DNA of 64,000 bases from DASQZK01 sp963732905 (GTDB taxonomy: Bacteria; Bacteroidota; Bacteroidia; Bacteroidales; GCA-2748055). The stretch lies in contig CAVTBM010000007.1 of NCBI GenBank assembly GCA_963732905.1, forward strand, positions 248,001 to 312,000, read 5' to 3'. The notes under the pieces are model-generated. The model ran no database searches and was not told the DNA's origin. It saw only the letters and a program-made list of their open reading frames with translations. The stretch's first letter is position 1, and the number at the start of each line of letters is the position of its first letter. Position numbers and translations under genes: made by a program. Shown in pieces: positions 45,935-54,740 of the stretch.

Positions 45935-46583
45935 ATGGTAAAGATTCAACATTCGGGAGATAACCGGGATAAAATAGATTTTATCATTAGTACGGCGCAG
46001 AAACAGGTTCGGCCTTTACGGACTGGAGAAGACAACGATGAGGGAGATAGCCGGCGATGCCGGGATGTCCAAAGCTTCCCTGTATTATTATTTTCCCGAT
46101 AAGACCAGTTTGTTTCATGCGGTGATCGAGAAGGAGCAGGAGGATTTTTTCAGCTACCTGGATGAAAGCCGGTGCAGGCTGGAGACACCAGCTGAGATGT
46201 TACGTGACTACGTGAACATCCGTAATCTTTATTTCAGGAAGTTCATTAATCTTAGCAAGCTACGTCTCAATGCCATCCGTGAACTCAAACCGGTCATGCG
46301 CGACCTGATTGATGAGCTGAAGACAAGGGAAAAGAATTACATCCGGAATATCATCAGGCTCGGGAAGGAAAATGCCGGGTTCAGAAACCTGGATGAGGAG
46401 GAGGTTGCGTCAGTCTTTCTCGAGTCTCTGCAGGCGATCAGGCGATCCTTCCTGTGGAAAAACGATTTATTGGGGGTGGAAGCGGCCGATCTTGAGGTAA
46501 TGGAAAAAAGGATGGACGTGTTTCTTACTATTTTCATAAATGGAATAGCCCGGGACCATGCGAATGTGCCCGGAAAAAAATAA
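45935..46583 (+). pseudogene. TetR/AcrR-family regulator with one-base frameshift in the HTH
   Basis: From ATG 45935 the frame encodes MVKIQHSGDNRDKIDFIIST AQK, the usual first helix; one extra C at 46004 then moves the frame, after which RFGLYGLEKTTMREIAGDAG MSKASLYYYFPDK continues the TetR helix-turn-helix. Deleting that base restores a normal ~215-residue regulator. Without it, translation from the ATG at 46038 gives 181 residues that lack helix 1 and half of the DNA-binding domain. The effector part (~75-200) looks intact. It lies 26 bases upstream of the efflux operon and would be its repressor. True mutation, recoding or sequencing error cannot be told apart here. Confidence 0.75.
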
Positions 46584-46609
46584 TATTAATTTTCTGATCA
46601 ACTAAAAAA

Positions 46610-47632
46610 ATGAAGAACAGCAACACTGAAACGAAAGGAAACAAAAAGGGCCTGAAGTTTTACATCCCGATGATCCTGGTCATTGCAACAGTAATCATTT
46701 TGAGTGTCCTTTGGTATTCAAAATATTCCAGTTACATATCGACGGATGATGCCTATATCAATTCTGATAAGGTAACGGTCAGCAGTCAGATTATGGGCAG
46801 GATCCTGGAAAATTATGCTGATGAAGGAGATACGGTAAAGCAGGGAGAGCTCCTGGTGGTACTGGATTCCAGTAGTCTGGTTGCCAGCAGGGCGGAAGCC
46901 GAATCAAGGCGTGACCAGGCGATGGCTTCCAGGGGACAGTCCCTGGCCCAGCTCGGCTTTCAGAAGGAGAGCATTAAAGTTGTGGAAATTGAATATCAAA
47001 AAAGTTCAGATGACTTTGACAGGGCTAAAAAGCAGTTTGCGGGGAGTGTGATTACCCAGGAGCAGTTCGATCACAGCCGTAAATCATTAGAAACCGCAAA
47101 GGCGCGTCTGGATGCTGCCAATTCGCAGCTAAAGGTTGCCGCTTCTGCCATACAGTCGGCCGACGCTGCCATAAAGAGTGCCGTCGCACAGATTAATGTC
47201 CTGGATAATCAGTTGCAAAAAACCAGGGTATACGCGCCGGCAAGCGGTATTATCGCCAAAAGATGGATGCTTCCCGGGGAGATTGTCCAACCGGGGCAGG
47301 CCATCATGACCATTTCTGAAAATCATAACCTCTGGGTTATGGTTTACCTGGAAGAAACCAAGCTTAAAAACGTATCGCTCGGACAGGATGTGGATTTTAC
47401 CGTTGATGCTTATCCTGATGTGAATTTTTCAGGAAAGGTTTTCTATATCGGCTCCAATACGGCTTCACAATTTTCCCTTATCCCGGCAAGCAATGCATCG
47501 GGTAACTTCACCAAGGTTACACAGCGTGTGCCGGTCAAAGTTTCGATCGATCATATCGGTCAGAGATCCGATAACAAACCGGTAGACCTCCTCGCAGGGA
47601 TGTCGGTTGAAATAAAAATCATTAAAAAATGA
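46610..47632 (+). CDS. HlyD/EmrA-family periplasmic adaptor of an efflux pump
   Basis: A 340-residue membrane fusion protein. One membrane helix (~16-37) is followed by SYISTDDAYINSDKVTVSSQIMGRI, the typical lipoyl-domain entry, a long coiled hairpin (residues ~85-195, many Gln/Ala/Ser) and the returning TRVYAPASGIIAKRWMLPGEIVQPGQ lipoyl half, then a beta-barrel with TVDAYPDVNFSGKVFYIGS. It links the inner-membrane pump to TolC. It overlaps the next gene by four bases (ATGA), so the two are translated together. Confidence 0.94.
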   Translation: MKNSNTETKGNKKGLKFYIPMILVIATVIILSVLWYSKYSSYISTDDAYINSDKVTVSSQIMGRILENYADEGDTVKQGELLVVLDSSSLVASRAEAESRRDQAMASRGQSLAQLGFQKESIKVVEIEYQKSSDDFDRAKKQFAGSVITQEQFDHSRKSLETAKARLDAANSQLKVAASAIQSADAAIKSAVAQINVLDNQLQKTRVYAPASGIIAKRWMLPGEIVQPGQAIMTISENHNLWVMVYLEETKLKNVSLGQDVDFTVDAYPDVNFSGKVFYIGSNTASQFSLIPASNASGNFTKVTQRVPVKVSIDHIGQRSDNKPVDLLAGMSVEIKIIKK

Positions 47633-49275
47633 GCAAAAGACGGATTACCCCGGCACACAGGGTAAGGAGGGCGCTGGTAAACCGTTTCGACTATTTTCAA
47701 CCTGACGATCCGAAGTACAAGTGGCTCTTGCTGGGGAATGTGATGATAGGCACTTTCATGGCAGTTCTCGATGCGACGATTGTCAATGTCGGGCTGCCAA
47801 AGATCATGGCCTCATTCGGCGTAGGCATCGATAAAATTGAGTGGGTGCTGACAGCATATCTCCTGGCTCTTGCCGTGATGCTGCCAACTTCCGGATGGCT
47901 TGCCGACAAGTTTGGCTATAAGAAAGTTTACTTCTGGGGTCTGTTCGCCTTCACCCTGGGCTCATTTCTCTGCGGTATCTCGCCCGATGAAAATATACTG
48001 ATCCTCTCCAGGGTAATACAGGGTCTCGGTGCAGGATGTCTGATGCCGGTGGGCATGGCTATTATTACCCGTGAATTTCCTCCCGACAAACGCGGGATCG
48101 CTCTCGGCTTCTGGTCTATTGCCGCCGCCGCTTCCGTGTCATTCGGACCACTCGTTGGCGGTTACCTGGTCGATAATTTCAACTGGCACCTCATTTTTGA
48201 CGTTAACGTCCCTGTCGGAATCATTGGGATGATGGCCACCCTGATCATCCAGCGGGAATACAAAAACCCGGATATCCGGGGCTTTGACCTTATCGGCTTT
48301 CTCTCCGTGAGTATCTTTCTTCCCTTTTTCATTTACGGGCTTACGGAAGGAAATGCTGCCTCAAATGCGGAAGGATGGTCCTCCCCGAGGATTCTCCTGT
48401 TCTTTGCCATTTCCATCATCTCATTTGCAGTCTTTCTTACCACGGAACTTACGGTGAAGCATCCCCTGATCGATCTGAAACTGCTTCAGGATCATAATTT
48501 TGCCATAAGCAACATTATCATGCTGATATTTGGTATCGGCATGTTTGGAAGTACGTTCCTGTTGCCGCTATATCTTCAGAATTCACTGGGATATACGGCT
48601 ATCCAGTCGGGTGCGGTTTTTCTTCCAGTCGGGATCATTCAGGGCGCCATGTCACCTGTTGCGGGCAGGATAGCCGATAAGTTCAATCCGAAAATGCCGG
48701 TGATCGTCGGCATCATTGCATTAACCCTTAGCTTTTTGATCAACGGTTTCCTGTCTTATATGACTGAACACTGGTACATCATGCTCTCACTCTATCTCCG
48801 CGGTTTTGGCATGGGGCTGATGTTTACACCCTTAAGTGCGGTAGCGCTTCTCGACATACCAAGGGAAAAGATGGCGCAGGCTTCAGGACTTATCAACGTG
48901 ATCCGGCAGATTGGCGGGAGTCTGGGGGTTGCCATCTTTGCCACCATCCTTACATCACGGGTAAGTTATCATTCGGAACGTTTCAGCCAGGCCATTGACC
49001 CCCATTCACCGGTATATCAGGAGGTGACCCATCACCTTACAGGTTACATCATGCATGAGGCCGGTAGTTCAGCCACGGATGCGGCCAGGCAGAGCCAGTA
49101 TGTTCTTCTCAAAAATGTGAATAACCAGGCTTTTATCCAGGGGGTGGATGATGATTTCCTGATTTCTGCCATCATCACTTTCATTGGCGGAATCCCGGTG
49201 GTACTGCTTCGGACAAAAAGGAGAAAAGAAAAGATTGCTATTAGAAAGGCTGAACAGAAAAAGTTAACTACGTAA
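47629..49275 (+). CDS. DHA2-family multidrug efflux permease (EmrB/QacA type)
   Basis: A 548-residue major facilitator with about 14 membrane segments. Signatures: MAVLDATIVNVGLPKI (motif D1), TSGWLADKFGYKKVYFWG (motif A), VIQGLGAGCLMPVGMAII, and AAAASVSFGPLVGGYLVDNFNWHLIFDVNVPVG (motif C and the loop after it). These are the EmrB hallmarks; such pumps use the proton gradient to expel lipophilic compounds. With the adaptor before it and TolC behind it, it forms a tripartite system across both membranes. Confidence 0.95.
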   Translation: MSKRRITPAHRVRRALVNRFDYFQPDDPKYKWLLLGNVMIGTFMAVLDATIVNVGLPKIMASFGVGIDKIEWVLTAYLLALAVMLPTSGWLADKFGYKKVYFWGLFAFTLGSFLCGISPDENILILSRVIQGLGAGCLMPVGMAIITREFPPDKRGIALGFWSIAAAASVSFGPLVGGYLVDNFNWHLIFDVNVPVGIIGMMATLIIQREYKNPDIRGFDLIGFLSVSIFLPFFIYGLTEGNAASNAEGWSSPRILLFFAISIISFAVFLTTELTVKHPLIDLKLLQDHNFAISNIIMLIFGIGMFGSTFLLPLYLQNSLGYTAIQSGAVFLPVGIIQGAMSPVAGRIADKFNPKMPVIVGIIALTLSFLINGFLSYMTEHWYIMLSLYLRGFGMGLMFTPLSAVALLDIPREKMAQASGLINVIRQIGGSLGVAIFATILTSRVSYHSERFSQAIDPHSPVYQEVTHHLTGYIMHEAGSSATDAARQSQYVLLKNVNNQAFIQGVDDDFLISAIITFIGGIPVVLLRTKRRKEKIAIRKAEQKKLTT

Positions 49276-49285
49276 GATTAAAGAT

Positions 49286-50605
49286 ATGAAAAAGACAGGT
49301 ATTTTCATTTTTTCACTTTTATGGCTTTCCGGCGCCGGCTTTGCTCAGCAGAACAGGAATGAGGGAGACACCCTGAACCTGGAAAAAGTGGTTGACAGGG
49401 TAATTTCCACTCACCCGTCGGTTAAAGCAGCCGCCCAGGCTGTGGAAGAGGCGGAAGGCAGAATCGGACTGGCCAGATCGGCCTATCTCCCAACTGTGTC
49501 TGCAGGGGCCTCCTACACCAGGATCGACCCGGTAATTTCGTTCGATTTTCCCGGATACGGCAACATTCAACTTTATCCCGAAGATAACTATTCAGCCGAT
49601 GTCAGCGTGCGACAGCTTATTTATGATTTCGGACGTACTTCAAAAAGTATCAAACTGGCTGAAGCGTCAAAAGAGCTGAGCTCTGAGAGTCTGAACCTCG
49701 TCCGTCAAAACATGGCTATGTTGGTCATCAGTACCTATTACAACCTGCTAATGGTTCAGGAATCGGTCAGGATAAGCAACGATGAGCTGAAGAACCTGAA
49801 TAACCATCTGGATTTTATCATGAAAAAAAAGGCGACGGGTTCGGCTACAGATTATGAAATCCTTTCCACCAAAGTAAAAATTTCAGCCATTGAAAACCGA
49901 AAGGTCGATCTTCTCGCCGGTCAGCAGACCCTTTCGGCGGTGATGAATGCCCTTCTGGGCCAGCCTGTCGATAAGCTGGTGTATGTCAGCAATGAGCTCA
50001 ATGACAGTTCTGATAGTATCAGTGCCGATTCCATGCTGAATCTGGCCATGAAAAACCGCGAAGAGCTGAAACTTAGTGAGCAAAAAGAGAAACTGGCACA
50101 ACTCAGGTATGAACTGACCAAAACATCCAATTACCCCACACTGGGGGCTTTCGCCACTGGGGGCGGAAAAAACGGGTATATTCCCAATCTGAACAGTTTT
50201 AAGGCAAATTTCTCAGCGGGCGTCAGTCTGAACATCCCCATCTTTGACGGATACCGTGAGAAAAATAACCTGAAGATCGCCAAAGCGGAAATTGAAAGTT
50301 CTCAATATCAGAGTGAGACCGCCCAAAGGCAGGTTTCTGTGGAAGTGATGAAGGCCCGGGCACAGGTAAAATCTTCGTCCGAAAAGATCGACCAGAACAG
50401 GTTACAGGTTACCCAGGCACAGCAGGCATACGACCTGGCCCAGACGAATTACCAGGCCGGCGCCATTACCAACCTGGATCTTCTCGATGCCGAAATTTCA
50501 CTGGCTACCAGCCGGCTCATGCTCACCAGGGCCAGGATTGACTATGTTTTAAACCTGTCACAGTTGAAAATGGCGATGGGAGAGGATTTATACCATGTCA
50601 ACTGA
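49286..50605 (+). CDS. TolC-family outer membrane efflux protein
   Basis: A 439-residue protein with a signal peptide (~1-20, GFAQ) and two outer-membrane-efflux repeats made of long coiled helices: EKVVDRVISTHPSVKAAAQAVEEA, GLARSAYLPTVSAGASYTR, the repeat AKAEIESSQYQSETAQRQVSVEV, and the end YQAGAITNLDLLDAEISLATSRLMLTRARIDYVL. It trimerises into the exit duct of the EmrAB-like pump. Ten bases separate it from the permease gene. After its stop the octamer array that surrounds the IS element begins. Confidence 0.95.
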   Translation: MKKTGIFIFSLLWLSGAGFAQQNRNEGDTLNLEKVVDRVISTHPSVKAAAQAVEEAEGRIGLARSAYLPTVSAGASYTRIDPVISFDFPGYGNIQLYPEDNYSADVSVRQLIYDFGRTSKSIKLAEASKELSSESLNLVRQNMAMLVISTYYNLLMVQESVRISNDELKNLNNHLDFIMKKKATGSATDYEILSTKVKISAIENRKVDLLAGQQTLSAVMNALLGQPVDKLVYVSNELNDSSDSISADSMLNLAMKNREELKLSEQKEKLAQLRYELTKTSNYPTLGAFATGGGKNGYIPNLNSFKANFSAGVSLNIPIFDGYREKNNLKIAKAEIESSQYQSETAQRQVSVEVMKARAQVKSSSEKIDQNRLQVTQAQQAYDLAQTNYQAGAITNLDLLDAEISLATSRLMLTRARIDYVLNLSQLKMAMGEDLYHVN

Positions 50606-50634
50606 TTTGTACCGGGTTGGAATGCAGGGGGAGA

Positions 50635-50670
50635 GGAGTTAGGGAGTTAGAGAGTTAGGAAGTTAGAGAG
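50635..50670 (+). repeat. GGAGTTAG octamer array, left arm
   Basis: Four octamers (GGAGTTAG, GGAGTTAG, AGAGTTAG, GAAGTTAG) just after tolC. They are the reverse complement of the long CTAACTCC array on the far side of the IS element; with the IS removed the two arms form a hairpin (GTTAGAG 50662-50668 with CTCTAAC 52081-52087) that could end tolC transcription. Confidence 0.85.
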
Positions 50671-50686
50671 CATCATCCTGTCTTCT

Positions 50687-52073
50687 GGTGGTGTAAAGAA
50701 TTTTGTGTAAAGTTAGTAGCTGCGTCAAGGTTTAAAAAATCTGGAGCCATAAAAAGCTCAAAGATTTTTTAGACCGGATTGAAAACGTTTAATTTTACAA
50801 AATGACGCAGTATTATGAAAGACAAAGACAAGAACAAAGATGATTTTGAGATCCCGCAGGAAGCACTGCGCAAGATCAAATCACAATCTGAGCTGGATGA
50901 TTTCTTCCATGTGCTATATAAACAGGCAGTTGAAGGCATGTTAAAGGCAGAGTTGGATGAACATCTTGGCTACCAGAAGCATAAACCCAATGAAAAGACG
51001 GGTGGAAATAATCGCAACGGGTATAGCAGTAAAACGCTAAAAACCGATATTGGAGATATTCCATTGGAGGTTCCCAGGGATCGGGACTCAAGCTTTGATC
51101 CGGTGATTGTTCCAAAGCACCAGCGCATGTCAGCACGCATTGAACAGGCGATTATTACCTTGTATTCCCGGGGTATGAGCACCCGTGATATTGAGGCAAC
51201 AATCCAGGAGATCTATGGCATTGAGTTGAGTGAAGGCACGGTATCGAATATCACCAATTCCATTTTAGAGAACATTAAGCAATGGCAGCAAAGGCCCTTG
51301 GAAAGTGTCTATTTTGTGGTCTGGATGGATGGCATTGTATTAAAGGTTCGTCATAATGGCCGGGTTATCGGGAAAACGATTTATCTGATCATCGGGCTGA
51401 AGAAAGACGGGCTAAAAGAAGTTCTTGGAATGTGGATATCCGAAACGGAAAGTGCATCGTTCTGGTTGAATGTGCTTACCGATCTCAAAGCCCGTGGGGT
51501 AGAAGACATCCTGATTGCCTGCACCGATAATCTTGCCGGAATACGCCAGGCTATAAACGCAGTTTTTCCTCAAACGATCTGCCAGCTTTGCATTGTTCAC
51601 CAAATCCGCAATAGTGCACGTTATGTGGCATGGAAAGAAAGAAAAGTGTTTATGGCTGATCTTAAACTCGTTTATGGAGCTATTAACAAAGAAATTGCTT
51701 ACGATGCTTTGGATGAATTTGATAAAAAATGGGGTGCAAAATATGCTTATGCCATTAAATCCTGGAAGACAAACTGGGAGGAACTCACGGCCTTCTTCGA
51801 TTTTCCATTGGAAATCAGAAAAATCATTTATACCACAAATGCGATCGAAAGTGTTAATAGTGGGATCCGTAAATACACCAAAATTAAAACAGTTTTCCCT
51901 GATGACCAGGCAGTCCTGAAGGCTGTTTACCTTGCCCTGAGCAACATCCAGCTAAAGTGGACAATGCCAATCACTAAATGGGGAATTATTATTAACCAAT
52001 TTGTTATTAAATTTGGAGAAAGATGTCGAATATAACCTGCAGTTACTGGTTTACACAAAATTTTTCACAGGCT
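50687..52073 (+). mobile_element. IS256-family insertion sequence, apparently complete
   Basis: About 1.39 kb holding one full-length transposase. Imperfect terminal inverted repeats: left 50692-50720 starts TGTAAAGAATTTTGTGTAAA; right 52039-52069, read in reverse complement, starts TGTGAAAAATTTTGTGTAAA. A 9-base direct repeat CTGTCTTCT at 50678-50686 and 52074-52082 is the likely target duplication, in line with the 8-9 bases usual for IS256 elements. It sits between two arms of an octamer repeat, downstream of tolC. The exact ends are uncertain by a few bases. Confidence 0.85.
50815..52035 (+). CDS. IS256-family transposase
   Basis: A 406-residue mutator-type transposase, full length. The DDE residues are Asp172 (VVWMDGIVLKVR), Asp238 (IACTDNLAGI) and Glu345 (YTTNAIESVNSGIRK), and the CxxC/H-like stretch QLCIVHQIRNS lies between the second Asp and the Glu, as in the family. 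The N-terminal LGYQKHKPNEKTGGNNRNGYSSKTL is the usual DNA-binding entry. No frameshift or stop interrupts it, so the element may be active. Confidence 0.96.
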   Translation: MKDKDKNKDDFEIPQEALRKIKSQSELDDFFHVLYKQAVEGMLKAELDEHLGYQKHKPNEKTGGNNRNGYSSKTLKTDIGDIPLEVPRDRDSSFDPVIVPKHQRMSARIEQAIITLYSRGMSTRDIEATIQEIYGIELSEGTVSNITNSILENIKQWQQRPLESVYFVVWMDGIVLKVRHNGRVIGKTIYLIIGLKKDGLKEVLGMWISETESASFWLNVLTDLKARGVEDILIACTDNLAGIRQAINAVFPQTICQLCIVHQIRNSARYVAWKERKVFMADLKLVYGAINKEIAYDALDEFDKKWGAKYAYAIKSWKTNWEELTAFFDFPLEIRKIIYTTNAIESVNSGIRKYTKIKTVFPDDQAVLKAVYLALSNIQLKWTMPITKWGIIINQFVIKFGERCRI

Positions 52074-52081
52074 CTGTCTTC

Positions 52082-52440
52082 TCTAACTCAATCCCTCAAT
52101 CCCGTAATCCCTCAATCCCTAACTTCCTAACTTCCTAACTTCCTAACTTCCTAACCTCTCCCCACGCTCACCCCTTAGTCCCCTAAAAGGGGAAACCCAG
52201 CCCACCATAGCATACTCTAACTCAATCCCTAACTTCCTAACTCCCTAACTTCCTAACTCCCTAACTTCCTAACTCCCTAACTTCCTAACTCCCTAACTTC
52301 CTAACTCCCTAACTTCCTAACTCCCTAACTTCCTAACTCCCTAACTTCCTAACTCCCTAACTTCCTAACTCCCTAACTCCCTAACTCCCTTAATCCCTTA
52401 ATCCCTTAATCCCTAACTTCCTAACTTCCTAACTCCTAAC
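52082..52440 (-). repeat. Long CTAACTCC/CTAACTTC octamer array, right arm
   Basis: About 360 bases of degenerate octamers in the reverse orientation to the left arm. From 52219 the units alternate regularly CTAACTCC CTAACTTC, forming a 16-base super-repeat about ten times, then decay into TTAATCCC units. At 52160-52210 a different module interrupts the array: CTCACCCCTTAGT and a hairpin CCCCT/AGGGG (52180-52192). No gene is present. Confidence 0.88.
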
Positions 52441-52450
52441 GCAACACCTA

Positions 52451-52473
52451 TTCGGTTTTAACGGACAACAGTG
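52451..52473 (+). repeat. 23-bp dispersed repeat, copy 1
   Basis: Starts TTCGGTTTTA and ends CGGACAACAGTG. It matches the segment at 58902-58924 at 22 of 23 bases, in the same orientation, and in both places lies beside an octamer array. It may be the end of a lost mobile element or a binding site. The AT-rich stretch from here to 52748 holds the presumed promoter of the next gene; no other feature was recognised. Confidence 0.7.
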
Positions 52474-52748
52474 ATTAAAAATATACTGAATAATATACCT
52501 AAAAAAAGCATCTAAAAAACACAAATATTAACAAATATTTCAGTGAGATAAAAGTACCTCTATTGCATATTTCATGCTAATTCTTCCATCGATTCAGATA
52601 ATCTGTTTTTCCTTGAATCGTTATCCGGAAACTTTCTAAATTGACAAATGATTTTTTTTTTTCATATTTTCTTCAGAACTTAATTTAACATTTCGAATCG
52701 TTTAGAAATAAATGAGATTCGTATGTTTTATTCATTAAACAACAAACC

Positions 52749-53771
52749 ATGAAAAAATTATTTGTCATCCTGTTTATGTCCGGGGCTTCGCTTACATTCG
52801 TGAAATCCCAGGTTATCGTTAATTCCAGCGGTCATACTGGCATAGGTGCAGATCCTTATCCAGCATATTTTTTCCGGGTAAATGGTACCAGTATATTTGA
52901 AAATGAATTAACATTAAAATATACATCATTTCCCCATACAACACTATTTATAAATGATATCGGGCCGGAAGTAAAACCCTATTTGGCTGATATGGCTGGG
53001 GTTTGGTGTGGAAATCTGGGTACATCCGATTATCCGTGGTCTTATATTTATTATGAAAATCTTGTCAACCGTTCCGATTTTCGATCGAAGGAGAACGTCA
53101 GGGAGGTAGACAGTTCGATCCATAAGATCATGTTGCTGCACCCGGTCAAATATGATTATAAAAAGGAATATTTCGCAGATCTGTCAGCATATCCTGAATT
53201 ATCCAGGTTCAGTCATCCGGAAGACCGTTTTAACCGTGTGGGCCTGGTTGCGCAGGAAACAGAAACGGTGATACCATCCGTTGTCAAATATGATAAGGAG
53301 AACGATATCTACGGGATCGATTATGTGGCACTCGTTCCTTATTTGATCGGGGCCATTCAGGAACAGCAGGCTCAGATTGAGACTTTGAAAAATATCATGA
53401 TCTCTCAAGAGCAGGAACTTATTAAGATAAAGGATTTCATAGGTTACAGTGAAGGAGGTGTCAGGAAAAGTGCTTCTTCAGAACCGGAAGCTGATCTTAT
53501 GGCAGGAGAATTTCCGGTGCTTTATCAGAACACTCCCAATCCGTTTTACGACAAAACACAAATCAAAGTATTCCTGCCGGAAGGCGTGCGTTCGGCCAAA
53601 TTGTATGTCCATAGCCTGAATGGAACGGAGGTAATGGTCAGGAACCTTTCAGGGCTGGGAGAGCTCATGGTAATCATTGACGGAGCAACCCTTCAGAAAG
53701 GAATGTATTTGTATACGCTGGAGGTTGACGGAAAGATGGTGGATACTAAGAGGATGATACTGACGGAGTGA
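52749..53771 (+). CDS. S74-peptidase (endosialidase chaperone) protein with T9SS tail
   Basis: A 340-residue exported protein (signal peptide ~1-20). Residues ~110-215 match the intramolecular chaperone (peptidase S74) domain of phage tail-fibre type: NRSDFRSKENVREVDSSIHK IMLLHPVKYDY, RVGLVAQETETVIPSVV, IDYVALVPYLIGAIQEQQAQ IETL with the coiled coil after it. The last ~85 residues are a type A T9SS sorting domain (LYQNTPNPFYDKTQIKVFLP ... KRMILTE). Such proteins occur in Bacteroidota as secreted, possibly self-processed surface proteins. First gene of a same-strand set of four secreted proteins. Confidence 0.88.
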   Translation: MKKLFVILFMSGASLTFVKSQVIVNSSGHTGIGADPYPAYFFRVNGTSIFENELTLKYTSFPHTTLFINDIGPEVKPYLADMAGVWCGNLGTSDYPWSYIYYENLVNRSDFRSKENVREVDSSIHKIMLLHPVKYDYKKEYFADLSAYPELSRFSHPEDRFNRVGLVAQETETVIPSVVKYDKENDIYGIDYVALVPYLIGAIQEQQAQIETLKNIMISQEQELIKIKDFIGYSEGGVRKSASSEPEADLMAGEFPVLYQNTPNPFYDKTQIKVFLPEGVRSAKLYVHSLNGTEVMVRNLSGLGELMVIIDGATLQKGMYLYTLEVDGKMVDTKRMILTE

Positions 53772-53863
53772 AAGCTTGGAAATCCCGCCAGGAATGTACC
53801 TGATAAGGATTTAATTTGCCGATCATTCCACTTCTTCCTTAAAAATAATAAAAAATTGAAAAA

Positions 53864-54736
53864 ATGAAACGGATTAACCTGATAGCATTTTCAGCATTGA
53901 TTCTGCTTATCACTCAAAGCAATGTCGTGATCTCCCAGGATTATATTCCCATGAATTTTGAAGATGGTGTTTGGATAGAGCATTACATTGAAGAGGGTGG
54001 ATATAGGGAATTTACGCAAAAGATCTGTAATGGGGATACATTAATTAATAATGATCTTTATTACAAGTTGTATGAAACCAAAGTAAAGATTTATTATAAT
54101 CGTTCTAATGATACAATCAGAGACATTTATTTAGGGCTGATCGGGAATTTTTCCGATAAAACAGTTAAATATATTCCAAAAGATTCGATTGATCCCGTTA
54201 CTATTTATGATTTTAATTTGAAAACCGGTGATACAATAAAGGGGGCTGTTGATAATTTCGTCATCAGGGAAATAGATTCTACAGAGATCTGCGGTCGCTA
54301 TCATAAAAGATATAATCAAACAGAAGGCGCTCAGCCTGCAGAGACCCTTATTGAAGGAATAGGATTTTCGAATGGACTTTTAGGATACTTTAGCTATTTC
54401 GATTTGGGTGGAGAAACTAACAATATGCTATGGTGTTATTCCGAATGGACAAATAAGGATTGCTCCCCTTGTGAATACATCGAGGGTATTTTGGTTCAAA
54501 AATCAGGTATTCAAATATATCCCAACCCGTTTACGGATCAAATAAGAATTCAGTCTCCCAAACCGATCATTCAGATTAAGATTTATGATATGCTTGGTCA
54601 TGATGTATTTACAGAAAACCCCTCATATTATGATAACGAATTATTAGAATTGAATCATCTGATGACCGGTTTTTATTTAATGAGAATTCAATTCAATGAT
54701 CATTCATTTTATTCATTACCCATCCTAAAAAACTAA
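53864..54736 (+). CDS. T9SS-sorted secreted protein, paralogue A
   Basis: A 290-residue exported protein. After the signal peptide (~1-24) it has SQDYIPMNFEDGVWIEHY, several beta-rich stretches with KYIPKDSIDPVTIYDFNLKT GDTI and ISGRYHKRY-like CGRYHKRYNQ, LIEGIGFSNGLLGYF, then a type A sorting tail (GIQIYPNPFTDQIRIQS ... LPILKN). The same order and wording occur in the gene at 57410, so the two are paralogues around the 887-residue gene. No enzyme motif was found. Confidence 0.85.
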   Translation: MKRINLIAFSALILLITQSNVVISQDYIPMNFEDGVWIEHYIEEGGYREFTQKICNGDTLINNDLYYKLYETKVKIYYNRSNDTIRDIYLGLIGNFSDKTVKYIPKDSIDPVTIYDFNLKTGDTIKGAVDNFVIREIDSTEICGRYHKRYNQTEGAQPAETLIEGIGFSNGLLGYFSYFDLGGETNNMLWCYSEWTNKDCSPCEYIEGILVQKSGIQIYPNPFTDQIRIQSPKPIIQIKIYDMLGHDVFTENPSYYDNELLELNHLMTGFYLMRIQFNDHSFYSLPILKN

Positions 54737-54740
54737 ATCA

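Noticed and set aside
46038..46583. Start of the TetR gene at ATG 46038 as an intact short regulator
   Set aside because: It would lack helix 1 of the DNA-binding domain, while the missing part is encoded just upstream in another frame.
52082..52440. CRISPR array
   Set aside because: The units are contiguous octamers without spacers of constant length, and no cas gene is near.
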